Source: Baylisascaris procyonis
Taxonomy: Eukaryota > Nematoda > Chromadorea > Rhabditida > Ascarididae
Direction of reading: 5' to 3'
Assembly: GCA_037389465.1 (NCBI GenBank)
Contig: JAZARR010000214.1
Location: forward strand, 4,588,001 to 4,652,000
Length of the DNA: 64,000 nt
How positions within the stretch are numbered: position 1 is the stretch's first letter; each line of letters begins with the position of its first letter. This document shows, piece after piece, positions 27,180-42,041 of the stretch. The translations under genes were made by a program, and so were the position numbers. The notes beneath the pieces were generated by a model, which had not been told where the DNA came from, ran no database searches, and saw nothing but the letters and a program-made list of their open reading frames with translations.

Positions 27180-28650
27180 TCACAACTGCACACTGATGAA
27201 ATCAGCCGCTCAAAGAGGGCGGCAATCCCCCTTGCGGGGGGCTTACAGGGGAGTGGAGCCTCCCCCCGTGCTTAATATAAGTAATGAAATCAAATTCAGA
27301 TTGACAGTAGAGATCCGTATCCTCACTTCTACCTGCAATTAACATAGTTAGTTTCTTTTCCTCTCTTCTTCCCCGATTCTTTTCTTTTCATCGTTCATTC
27401 GTTTTTCCTTCTATAATAATAACATTTGACAATGATTTAGGAACCACTTGTTTACTTTAATAATTATTTTTTGTGAAGTTTCTAAAGAAATGCACCGTTA
27501 ATTGATATTTCGGAATCTTTTTCTCGGCAATGGTTAGGCTATAGAGTCCGAGTTTGCTTCTTTCAGTACAACTTTACAAGCTCTATTAAATGATACATAG
27601 TTTATTATATTTCCAAGGAATAATTGAGACCCGAGTCAACTGGCCAGAATTTCTGAAATCTCGATTTTTGCGACTTTGGGGATTTTAGATTTCGGCCGGT
27701 ACTTAATATCAGGTTAAACGGTTCGTTGATTTGTCATCAGCTCGCCAAGACCTCCCAAACTCCATATAAAACGCCGCCCGAGGGCAAGTAGAAGCCGAGA
27801 AAAAAATTCCGAAATATCGCAATTTTTCGATCGTCAGGGGGTAGCACGGGGAAAATTTCGAAAAAAAAAAGCTTTGTCTGGGATATCGATGATTTCAGTA
27901 TCAAACGATGGAGCTTGATGAGCTGATCACGAACATGTGTATATTCTATGCCTTCTTTGTGCTTTCCGGCAAATTGTGCGCGAAAGGACTGCGTGATTGA
28001 GAGGCGGACGGTCGTTTGAATATGTCAATCGCATTGAAAAGGATTTGGTGAGCCGTTTAGTGGCGGAGTGGGTAGTGCACTGATCTCTCAGCGAGACCTG
28101 CAAGGGTTCAGTGGCTTTCGTGGTTTGAATGCTACAACTGCCCTGTTTCGACTGTCCTTTCTGGGTTTTCGTTCGTAAAATGTCGTAGGTGTGCTTGAAC
28201 AGGTTCAGATGGAGAGGTCTGGCCGGAAATTTGTGGACAGCGAATTTGGTACTCATCTTGGGTACTTTTTTTTCAATAATCGTTTGAGGTCATATCTCGA
28301 CTCGAAATGTTCCAATTTTCATACGGATTTGGATACTCGACTTGGTTAAAAACAAGGTTAAAATGTTTGTCCGGTACAGCGCAGACTGAGTATGTGGGCA
28401 CCGCAAGTGGTGGTACGCGCAGTATCAACTGTCACTGAGCATGTCTCGGCTCCGGATGAACCACTTTTGATACGGCTTTGATTGACTGGCTTCGCGTGAC
28501 CTGGAGAGAGGCGTTATACGTGCGAGAAGGCGCACGCGCTCGTTAGCTGTCCTAAATCATATCTCATTTCCAGATCGACGGAATTTGTTGCGGCTTTTTC
28601 ATTCTGTTTTCCGTAGAATACGCAGAAACGTGTGTAATACGTGGATCTTC
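27180..28650. repeat. compositionally distinct repeat island
   Basis: About 1.5 kb is clearly more GC-rich than its flanks and lacks long ORFs. Features include a CCCCCTTGCGGGGGG hairpin near 27227, related AT-rich motifs (TTCCGAAATATCGCAATTTTTCG and similar, near 27650 and 27810), a GGGGGTAGCACGGGGAAAA block near 27836, and a tRNA-like TGGCGGAGTGGG (28061-28072) followed about 35 bases later by GGGTTCA. It resembles a dispersed non-coding repeat or an old transposon remnant. No transposase frame or clear terminal repeats were seen. Confidence 0.5.
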
Positions 28651-31271
<2,621 letters not shown>

Positions 31272-34200
31272 CTAACCATCGTCGTCCTCTTCCTCCTCAA
31301 CACCTTCCAATTCGCCAGTTCCTCGGCTGTAAGATTGTGTCGATCCGCCAGTCTTTTCAGCCAATTGTTTCAGATTTTTTTCAGCTCCTATAGGCGAATG
31401 AATTTCGATTGTGCGTTCGCTAGTTGCTTTCACTAAAATAAAATAAAATAAATTGCAATATCTTCCAAGAGTTCACATGAAATATGCGGACAAACCCCTT
31501 TATAATTATCGTACTGCATATACGTGAGAAAGTATGCATTCTTTATCAAAGCACTCCATGAACTAATAAGAAGTATACCTGCAACTGGTTGATATAAATG
31601 CTCAGAAGTATTCCGTTTGATTTCTGGAACAGATGCATAATCGTCTGAGCGAAGTTGTTTCAACCTAAAATAAACAAAAACATAACTATTTTCAGAAATG
31701 GCTAATGAAGCTTTAATAATACACAATAATCCACCATTAAAAAAAAAAAAAAAACATGAAAATATACACATTTTGACATGATCGCTGAAGTATGTTTCTT
31801 ACTCCCATCTCCCTTCACAGAGAATGAATGAGCACTAATAAATAACCAACGAAACGAAACATTCTCGAAGAACTCCAATGATAGCGCCATAGTAATCAAC
31901 AACGGACGAAACGACTAAATAGCAATTCTATGAACTTAACAAACCTCTTAAGGAAAAGCTTTTGTGCATAAGCGTAAAGTTGAATATCGAGGTTATTCTT
32001 TTGCTTAATAAGTTCGAGTTGCTCTTGCGTTATCTCTGTATCGTTTGATTTACTTTTCGTCCAATTTGAGAGATCCTTTGTAAACCTAGAAAGGCGTATT
32101 TGCTTGCTGTTCTGCCTTAGATATAATCTGCATTAATAATTGCTCAAGTTTGCTTTCAAACAACACTCTCAAAATATTTAAACTGGAAAAGACAGATGTG
32201 TTTCAAAAGTGAAACGAGCGAGAAAAAAGTTGAACCTTGGCAAAATAGAAAGGATGGTTGAACACGCTTTTTATTTTTTTATTTGGTTTTTTTCAATTTT
32301 CATTTTTGAGATAAATGAATGCTTTATTTGAGATTTTTTCTTTTGTGATGAATACTAACTACTGGATATTTTATTTATCTTCATTTGTAAAACGATTGTT
32401 TATTTTATGAAAGCGACAAAACAAGATAAACTGAAGGCTTTTCGGCGTTATTTCAGACAATAATAAATATAACTAAAAAATTAGTAAAAATTATGAAGTT
32501 AACATTACTAAACAACTGAAAAGTTGAAAAAAAATTACCCATAAAACTATTTCAAACTCAGGCAACGGAAAATTACAAACATTTGCAAGCAAAAAAAAAA
32601 CCGCTCCGCTAATGCAACTCAAGCAAAAAAAAAAATTGTAGATCCCACAAAACGAACACTATAATGCAAGGGAAGATGAATTAAAAAGAGTAAAATTTTT
32701 TGAAAAAATAAAATAAAATAAAATAAAATAAAATGGTGTATTAAAGAAGAGAAGTGAGGAAGCACAACGCACCTGAGCTGAAAGAGTTGCTCAAACATCC
32801 ATTGGCTATCGGCCATGCGCTCTTTTATTCCAAAGAATGCCAAATTTTTTAGATTATTCTTTGCGCTTTCCAGCATTATTCGTTCGCGTGTTTTCACATC
32901 CATCGAACGCGTATCATAACAATTCACTAATGTTAGATCAGCTAACATTCGTGTTTGCCTAAATATTTCAAAAATAAAAAAAAATCCATATCAAACTTTT
33001 CACAATATGGGCACACTCACACTATAAGAAACTCAAAAAAAATTTTTTTTTAGAAACTAAAATAATTAAAAAATTCTTCAACATCTAGACTTCACGTCTT
33101 AAAGTCCTAAACGATGAGGTGTTTGTAAACGAATATAAAGATAGAAATAGGTGCATGCAAAGATCTAATAATGAAGAATAATAAATATACCAAGAAACTG
33201 CAATAAATCCTCTAATTCACCAAAAAAAAAAAAAAAAAAATCGCCATCACACAATAGCACCTCAATTTTTTACTTGTTTTTTTTTAGCAATATGTAGATA
33301 GGATGAACAAAAATACACGCTGTACTGTAAATTTTTCGAGATGGAAATGAAGACAGTGAATGTCAAAAGAACCGTTCGCACCGATTAAAAGCGAGATTGT
33401 ATGGGCAGGCAAGGAATTGATCCAGTGTAACGCCATCCCATCCCACTTCAGGATCGAAGCACATCGGCAATTGCTCGGGTGTGGGTGGACGCCCATTGCA
33501 GATATGTCGTGCAGCGAGCCAAGTAGCGCCACGTTCAACGTGACGATACTCGGAAATGAAACGTGAGATTGGCTCACGTAGGAATGACGTATAGAAGTAA
33601 CGTCGCTTTCGATGAACCCCTTCAATTTATTTCTTCAACAATGGCATTGCTATGATCTACTTCACAATTACCACCGATGCGGAGACACATAGGTCAATCT
33701 ACGCTTATATACGAATATGTGTACATACATGTAGATATATGCATATGTTAATATATGCATGCACATACAATATATACATGCATGCAAAGACGATATTTCA
33801 TACGGTAACACTGACGCCGCTTCCTAAACAATATTTGCACCTGACAAAAATTACTTTATCATATAGAAACTGCTATATTCGATGTGCAAAATTGATCTCA
33901 CTAAAACCTGCTGAATTCTCATGCGCTAACTGCTCAAAAGTTGTACCCTAGATAAAGAAACAAAAAAAAAACAAAGCGAAGTTTATTTTACATCAACATC
34001 GCGGTGCCAGCTACAAAATTTGTGCATTTCGACTGTGAGCTTTTGCAACTGTAACACCCGGGAAGTTTTATTACTGAAAAAAAAGGTAAGACATAAAAGA
34101 GATTTCAAACCTTCCTTCCTGTCCAATGCATTATCAACGCATCCCGATACAAAGAGTTCAGTATAATCAGCATGCAATCCGCATACCCAACCTGTTGAAT

Positions 34201-36754
34201 ATCGCGAAAATAACCAAATCTGAAAAGAACACTCATTGTCTGATGTTGTACTCATCGATCGGTGTTAACCTCGGAAACATCGCACATCAAAAGGGATGGA
34301 TGCAGCAATTTCATGAACACCTCATACGAAATATTAACAACCCACGCGAAGAGTAAAAGCTTTTTCCTGCTACGTAGCATCCGGCCTCTGTTTGATTACG
34401 AATGGGAATATGTTCTACTAGATTCACGATTTTGCATAGAATATCTCAATAACATAAATAAAAGAGTAATATCTAAATAATATCTCAAACGTCAATAATA
34501 TCACAATCACGATTTCTTGATCTATCAGCAATGGAATATCGACTCTCGCAATAACACAAAACAAATATTGCATATCAGGCAATGCCTATAAAACATGAGG
34601 CAAAATTATATCAACGCGAGTCATATATATACCGTCGCGCACAGTTAGTATATGAGAATGCGAAACGCAGAATATAAAAAATTATAGATACGCTCTCTCA
34701 TAGTGTTTATTTTTCATTTGCTCGAATTTTGGTGCTCACAATACTGTCATAATGGCAGTAAATCATATACCAGAAAGTAGAAGCAATCTCGTATCAAAAT
34801 ATTCAAGCGAAACCTTTTTGGTGGATCCCGGTCGGTGACATACACATCTCTTCTTACCCATATGGCATGTACACGGGTTTGATATGTTGAGATGCTTCAC
34901 AAGGAACTTTTCAAAGCTCGTTCCTGCAGTCTTTTGAATATGCAGAAAGACGATTACATCATTACCACTCATATCAAATCTGAAAAATGCATCGATTATA
35001 GAGAACAATAAAAATACTTTCAATGCCCGAAAACATTTTTTTAGCGATTTATTTATGGTACTATTAAAAAAAATAATAAAACTGTTGCCTGCATAGCTTT
35101 GAAACACATCATTCATTGAATGTGCAACATACGCTACTCCCATTCAAGCAGATGAAATTATCTTTGCAGATATGAGGGTAATCCCCAAAGATGAAATGAA
35201 TGATGCTTGCTTTCGGGAAATTTTCACAGCTTAGTACTTCTTTGCCCCGTCCCGCAAGTAATCCCTCAAACAATTTTCGATGCTTTCTTCGGCTTTCTAC
35301 TATCCGAGAATCAATAACTTTACGATCACACACCAACTATACTGTAAAAAGCTACATAAAACACATCGCATATATTCAAAGGATATCAATGTATTACAGT
35401 TGTTCCTTACGTAGTAGGAAAGCCTCCCGAGTCAACCTCATCGGTATTTCAATCTGGATTATTTTACTGATAAATCAAACACGAAAATTGATGAAAGACT
35501 AGATACGATTAACAACGACGAAAACTTTCATTGAATAAAGTCGGCATAACAATACAAAAACGCTCATAAAAGATTGCCTGTTATCGAGATCCTCCAACAT
35601 TCGATTGAACGAGAAATTCCATCGTGTATAATAATAAGGTTTATAATCAGTAGCTATGCTATTTTTGAAGGCAAATTCACGCATCTGCTCCAGTGAGTAG
35701 TATGATGAAGTGAGAGGTGAAGATGTGAGAGCTGAAATAGTGAAAATGCAAAAAAAAAAAAAAAAAAAATTGTTGTGGATGACATAAACATATTGAAGAT
35801 CACGCCACTTCTCATCTCATCACCGAATCGGCAAGCAGATTACTGAAGGGATAGGGAATATGAGATAGAAAGGGATAAGAGAGAATGAAGATTTGTATAT
35901 TTGATATGGGATTGAATATCCAAGCGGGTAAACAAGCATCGTAAAGAACGTAAAATTTACGGGAACTGAACAGAAACTACCCGAAAATGAGTGAAAAATC
36001 TCCGACGACTCTTTCAGCTAATCGAAGCTCATCGTTTGAGCCTCACTCGAATAACACCTCTTCTAGTAATTTTACTATTCAAATTTTATATTCATTAAAG
36101 AGAATTCATGCAGGGCTGCCGGTTCGTTATGTAGGAAAATTTTCAAATTTTCAACAAAGGAATAAGCCGCAAATTTAGAAATAGTCAACTGTAAACATTG
36201 ACTGCAAATAATCAGCTGCAAATTGTGGTCGAAAACGAAAATTTCCCGAAGATTAGATGCGAAGAGAAGGGCAACAAAGTATCCATATGAGATGCAAATA
36301 AGTAGGTAAAAGAAGGTTTATAACATGGAGGAAAACTAATCCATTATTAAATAGATCATTTAAAATAATGCCAATCTATGCAATGTTTCATATTTCTAAA
36401 AATACAAGCAATTAAATAATTTAAAAACGTAATTCGGCTACTATATCGACATCTTATAAATATTTGTCTCTTCAGTAGGCAAAAAGAATTTGGGGTTACG
36501 ATTGAAATATTTCATCTTCTATCCCACTTCCTCTCAATTTCACCTCAATGAAACACTTACAAACATTATAAAAAATTAATAGCTAGAATAAAGAATTAAT
36601 GGAATCAACTATTCAACTCACCATATCCTTGATATCGAAGTGAGCGTTCACCGATGAAATAGATAATAGGTGTTGCAATAAGAATTAATGTCAACAGGCA
36701 TAAACGAGATGGTCGCCAATGAAATAGAGATGTTGTTCCTTCATGTAACGTCAT
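31272..36754 (-). CDS. hst-6: heparan sulfate 6-O-sulfotransferase
   Basis: Golgi enzyme that transfers sulfate from PAPS to the 6-O position of glucosamine in heparan sulfate. Nine minus-strand exons join in phase to 457 residues: 36754-36622, 35731-35578, 34979-34814, 34219-34111, 33619-33382, 32958-32773, 32085-31945, 31664-31579 and 31432-31272. A type II signal anchor lies at about residues 18-35. The 5'-PAPS loop region is FLHIQKTAGTSF (about 107-118; most relatives have KTGGTT). Family blocks follow: PCTCHMGKKRCVCHRP, LFSRYSTGWVCGLHADYTEL, RYFYTSFLREPISRFISE with the 3'-PAPS-type RxPxxR, GATW, NGRPPTPEQLP and CPYNLAFNRQTRMLADL. The C terminus ends in an acidic run EEEEDDDG. Intron 2 starts with GC (AACAG/GCAATC), and no GT nearby keeps phase. 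The exon 5 acceptor is a weak AATTGAAG. Confidence 0.93.
32706..32734. repeat. (AAAAT)n microsatellite in an hst-6 intron
   Basis: About six copies of AAAAT, lying between hst-6 exons 6 and 7. Confidence 0.9.
33700..33790. repeat. cryptic ATGCATAC-type simple sequence in an hst-6 intron
   Basis: Alternating purine-pyrimidine stretch built from ATATGCAT, ACATACAT and ATGCATGC words between hst-6 exons 4 and 5. Individual units are self-complementary. Confidence 0.6.
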
Positions 36755-38288
36755 TATCGGGGATTAAATATGACGATAATGCAGCTTATTAACGCATAGC
36801 TTGCCTATCGTTGTGATCACAAACATCACACTTCGTGATTTCCTCATTGATACATGTTAGTATTGAGCAGATAGTAATTGCATTGTTCCAAACGGCTGGT
36901 CTAATCTATAAGAAGCATTACTTCATTGACCAGCAATTTCAGCTGCCATTGCACTAATTGCTATGCTCAACGGCAGAGTAAGGATCTAGGTTCAAGATAT
37001 CATGAGCCACCTTGAGGCTCAAAGGATATCCTGACAGAAGAGCCACCTGAAGAAAACACAAGCATTCTATGCTCATCAGCGCAAGCCTGATCAGGCTTGC
37101 CCATCGCTGAACAAAAACATATAGAAAAATTCTTCCCCAAACTCAACAGCGAAATGAATTTCCATAGTTACTATGCGGCTTCAAAAGTCGAAAGTGGTGT
37201 GGGATGACTTTCCAATTTTCTTTCTACGATTCTATATGAAAAGACATCGAAGTTGCATTAAAAAAGGACAGAAAAAATAATGCAAAGAGAAAACAACTTA
37301 GAATCTCGCATTTAAACATGAAAAATTACCGCCAAAACGCAAGAATATTCGCATTACTTATTTCTAGCTTTAACATAAAATCAATGCTTTTCCGACGTAT
37401 TATTACGTTACCACAATTTTATCGCAGGCAAAAAAAAAATTTTTTTTTTCTTATTTTTGATGTTTGAATACGAATTTACATATATAAAGAACCCTGAAAA
37501 TAAATTTGGCTCATTAGATGCGAAAATAAAATGAGCAACAATATAGCTCAAACCTTGTGCAGCTTCATTAAATGAATTATATCCCCACTATTTTTTTCTC
37601 TTTCGTTACTTGCTGAATTCCAGCAACATTGCGCACTTTTTTGCACGTTCAATTATACATGTTTTATATACTTGCAAATTTATTCGCTTAGCAATTTTCT
37701 TCAGTGCTTTGTAAATTTGTACAAAAGCATATTAAACCTTCGTTGGTGGTCTCAATTCTTGAGTTCACGAAAAAAAAAGGTGATAAAATTAGGACCTTTA
37801 TTATACGATGATCTGTTATCTTCACTTTCACTTTCACCGATCTTTTTTTAAATGAATTCAATGAGGGCATAAAATTCAGAGTTAAAGTTTATGCGAAACT
37901 CCTACTTAACTTAAAAAATCGACTATTCTAGGCAACAACTTCTACAACCTGTTGCTATCGTCGAAAAGTATTGTGATGATAAAAAGTAGTAAGTGCTGCT
38001 TATGCCGTCATCTCTTATGCTTGCTCACCTTATTCGCATACTACCTTATTTTCTTCCATATTTCTATGATGTGTTATTTGCTTTCTTTGTGGGCAATAAA
38101 ATCAAGGAAAGAACACATATTGCAACAAATGGACAGCAACGAAAAACGAAAAGCAAAACGAATAACACCGACAACGCAAATAGGTGAGGAAACATAACGC
38201 GAAAGTAAATATAGAAATAGTTGTTGAAATTCAAATCATTACAAACAATCGGCTGCAAAAATAATCAACAAGTAAGACAGATTGCGCA
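36755..38288. other. upstream region of hst-6
   Basis: No gene seen apart from the palindrome block described separately. Several TATATAA and CAAAT-like words occur but none is at a persuasive distance from the hst-6 start. A poly-A/poly-T pair at about 37430-37450 can form a simple hairpin. Confidence 0.45.
36996..37113. promoter_or_regulatory. clustered perfect palindromes upstream of hst-6
   Basis: Two inverted repeats lie 240-360 bases upstream of the hst-6 start. The first is GATATC, then GAGCC/GGCTC around a 7-base loop, then GATATC again (about 36997-37031). The second is a perfect 20-base palindrome at 37081-37100 centred on TGATCA (left half GCAAGCCTGA), itself framed by AGCG and CGCT. 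They may be a regulatory site, a small structured RNA or a repeat remnant. Confidence 0.35.
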
Positions 38289-38419
38289 ATGGTGAGTTTC
38301 CTTATAAGACTTGTGAAAAATCTAAAACTCCTCTAGCTGAAACTTTTGCATTTTCAATTCATTTATTTCAGCGTTCAAAGCCACCGGAAATGGTGAACCA
38401 GAAAATTTCTGAAGAAGCG
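38289..38419 (+). CDS. possible start of an unidentified gene
   Basis: An ATG at 38289-38291 is followed at once by a strong donor (GTGAGT). After an 80-base intron ending TTTATTTCAG, exon 38372-38419 reads RSKPPEMVNQKISEEA and ends at GCG/GTAATC, in phase 0 throughout. A third piece at 39297-39335 (GTGCAG acceptor, ADRATKLVEQYAQ, GTTTTA) would continue in phase 0 but is distant. Without the second intron the frame stops after six more codons. I do not recognise the protein. Confidence 0.35.
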
Positions 38420-41400
38420 GTAATCGAATCTTACCCGTAATATTCTACAAAAACCATAATCGGGGTTGGAAATTCAGTACATCCGTTTATAATTCGTCAG
38501 GAAGCAGGTCAAAAAATTATAGATGCCCCTTATTACCCCTGATTCTGGTCGCTGAAAAGTTGGAACCACCTTATCAGGCGTGACCGTACACATACATAAA
38601 GACATATATACATACTGATGCAACACACGTTCCGGAAACGATAGAATAAAGCAAGCAACATAACGCTTGCAGACGAGAGTGTAACAATAATCTGGAATTG
38701 GCCGCGTTCCAAAATTCCGTACAGCGATCTCGATTTTCGCTTCATTCTTCAATTCCAACTTGAAGCGCCTCATATTTTTGAGTAGTTGTGTCGCTACAAT
38801 GAACAACATCATTCTCAATGCATTCGTCTAGGTTACAATTATACATCATTTCTGAAGTTCTCCCATAGCAAGGTAGAAGTCATCACGCATTAAGTAAGCA
38901 TAACGAAGACTTGAAAATTTCAAAGATTCTGAAGGAAACCTTATCCGAACAGCAGAATTCTGAATATTTATTCAATTGTATCTTATCATTTCGAACAATG
39001 AACCCTATTTGAAACGTAGTTTTGCGCAGTCAAATGATTTTAGCATCTCTGTTCAATGCGAATGTCAAAAAACCTCTTCTCATCATAGCATCTGTCAACG
39101 ACATTTTAAATAAAATATTTAAAGGTCTCTAAGCGATACGAATATTTTTATGGTAAGTCCATTCGTTAATTTTTTTCGGAAGTTTTTGCATTGGTCAGTT
39201 TCAATATTTTTTAACGAAGGAGCATTCGAAAATTCGAATTGACCATGTTTTCAACAAGTGTTGATTATCTAATTCGCTTTGACGCATAAGGTGCAGGCAG
39301 ACAGGGCGACCAAACTTGTAGAACAGTATGCGCAAGTTTTAGTTTGAACTTGCCTCAGCCATTATCTAAAGGCATCAATAACAGTTGTCCTCAATTATTA
39401 CTAGAATGTTACTAGAGGCATAGCACATATCCCAACTAGGATAGTTTTGTTCAACTCTTATATTTGTGTCTCATCTTTTAATCATTTCATAAACATAAAT
39501 TTTCAATAAATCTTATAGCGATACCTTTGTGTGAAGAGGAAATCTGTTGTTTCTTCTACTCGTTCATATGCACTATGTTTCATTCTTATGCTCATCATCA
39601 AACAAAGTGTATGTCACTTCATCCTTTATACATTCATAAGATTCATAATTTAACCAACAACAGCAATCAATGCTTACGCTAGCATCAGACTATTTATTTT
39701 CAAATTTATTTGAATATTCGGGAATGCAAACTATGAAAAAGTGTTTCTGAACAGTGGGGCTTATAATCCTCTGATTACGTTAGTGCTCATTTCCGAGTTT
39801 CCTTTTCGTCAAGCTAACGCTGTCATCATTTTCGATAAATTCGCAAAGTTCAACAACGATCTTCCTCTCGTCGGTGTTCTAAACGATGGGGGGATCAAAT
39901 ACTATTCGTGGATTTTATATGCCCTTCTTTGCACTCCAAATATGTTAGCTACCAAATTTTGTGACGTATAGTTTATAATCCACTGCATTATATCTAAGAT
40001 CACATGATCACGCCTCAATATGTATCCAACAATTTCATGAATTCAATTCTCGTCGTATCGCCTTCTATCCTTAATAGGTAAATGTTGGTGTAATAGTTGT
40101 ATATAGTGGTGAAGAAATGGCTTATCGAATATACCTATGGAATATGCTTGAAGAGATAATACATTTTGACCATGAGATACTAAGAGTGGCTTATAGCCGA
40201 ATTTAAAGCTTTAACGAAACAATAGATGACCTTTAGCTGCTTGGAACATCAGACCGCAATATCATCCTTCAACTTTATTCTCTCTAAAAATATTTTCAAT
40301 AATGCGTCAATAATAATACACTTATCGAGCATGATCGAGTATTTGAGAGATTCGAAGAGAAAAGCGCTTTTCAAGAGTTCATTCTTTAGTTATGCGCTAA
40401 TTTCTACAGCACAAACACATTCGTACTTAATTCTTCAAATTCCCTCTAGCATGAAAAATTCCGTGGAAAATTCCGTTTTTTTCTCCATATTAAACAAACT
40501 ACTAGCTAAATTGTTTCGTTCACTCTTTCTCCAAGTGAAATTCCGAAACACAAAGAGTGAATAAGAGTCTAGATTAAAAAATAGTGCTTATCAGCCTTCC
40601 CCCTTCTCTTTCCTTCACCCCTTTCCCCACTCCCATCGATTCACCGTCGGTAATACTTGCATTATGGATCTCGAACTTAGTTTTCAAAAAAAGTTCGTTC
40701 CTTTCATCTGCCAGAGGTTTGCTCGTGATCAGCGTGTACAATGATTCGATTCTATACATAGAATTATGCGTTTTTATATATGCCCATTACGGTTGCTAGA
40801 AACGAACTTATATGCTTGTCAATGTACTCAATGCTCACAAAAAGTCACAATACGCGCGTGACGTCATGTGCTCATAGTTGCTCGGATTACTGTAGCGCAG
40901 CTGTGACACCACTATGAACCGTTGCAAATACTATAATACAGATTGGGGTGTATATAATTGTTTTTCTGGATCCTTTGCTTTTTTTTTCGAAGTTTCTTTT
41001 TGGAATGTTACCTTGAAAGTTCTCTTTGAAATCCTAGAACCTAAACCTAACGAACGTCATGCTATCAAATACAGCCACAACAAAAAAAAAATTTCTACAA
41101 ATCGCATTCTAGAACACAAAACACAAGGCATTCTAAAACCAAACAGAACAAAGAAAACACCATACTATAACGAAACACTTACATCACACTGCTGTAGAAG
41201 TTACTATAAGCCGATAGAAAAGCAACCACAATTTGCGCATCGCGGTGGACAATCGCATCGTGATACTGCACTGTAGATTACTCTAGTCTTAACAAACATG
41301 CCCTCCCTTTTTTGACCACTATTTCACTTTCCTTGTGACCAATGCCGCAATGCTTTAGCGTTAGTTTCTATCATTAAATCAAAACGAAATTCAATGACTG

Positions 41401-42041
41401 CTTCGCTTTTGTTATTCATGCTTAGCTATGGCATTTATAACCAATGATAAGATTGCTTTTCGAAAATGATATCGCCTTTCCGGATGATGGTTCACACTAA
41501 TTTATTTTAATTGGCAGCTCATGTTGCTTTTTTAATTAACCTTTATTAGTGTCTCATTTAACCGATACAGGATTATAAAAACTTATAATAACGCTATCAT
41601 ATAGCACCTCGTTTTCGCTCACAATACTCCACGGCGGTGTTATCGCTCATTTATCCTTGCATATCGATAATTTTTCAACGCTAATGGTCGTACGATAAGC
41701 TATAATTGAGAAATGTCCACACATCTGAGATGCGATTAAGCTTCTCTTCTTCAAAGCAAAATTTTTTTTTCATTTTTTTTCTTTTTATTGGTCATGTGAC
41801 GTTTGTAAATTTTTATTTACAAACAACACATGACCATTATTTTGAAATTTTTAACCTTGTTCAGCCAGCAGAAATCTGTCTACTTTTCTTAGGCTTCTTA
41901 TGGTAGTCAGTGTACAAAAAAGTGGTACAGCAATAGGCGTTCACATCGCTGTACTCTTTCTCGCATCTCTCAAGTGACGATCCACTCCAGCTCAATTCTA
42001 CTCTGTAATTCCATTTTATCAATGAGGTCTTTGTTGTAATC
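38420..42041. other. region without a supported gene
   Basis: Several ORFs of 60-120 codons occur on both strands (for example 40914-41276 plus, 38474-38818 minus) but have no motifs, splice support or family resemblance and are rich in AT-biased residues. An ATG/GTAAGT donor-like site lies at 39150. Confidence 0.4.

Noticed and set aside
28050..28140. Possible tRNA gene with TGGCGGAGTGGG and GGGTTCA
   Set aside because: The B box departs from consensus and no cloverleaf could be closed; kept only as part of the repeat island.
33959..34095. Open segment after a TTTTTTTTCAG acceptor between hst-6 exons 4 and 5
   Set aside because: Its translation does not fit the sulfotransferase alignment, while exon 4 to exon 5 joins directly in phase and in homology.
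40914..41276. 120-codon plus-strand ORF
   Set aside because: No motif, low-complexity Lys/Asn content and no splice or promoter support.
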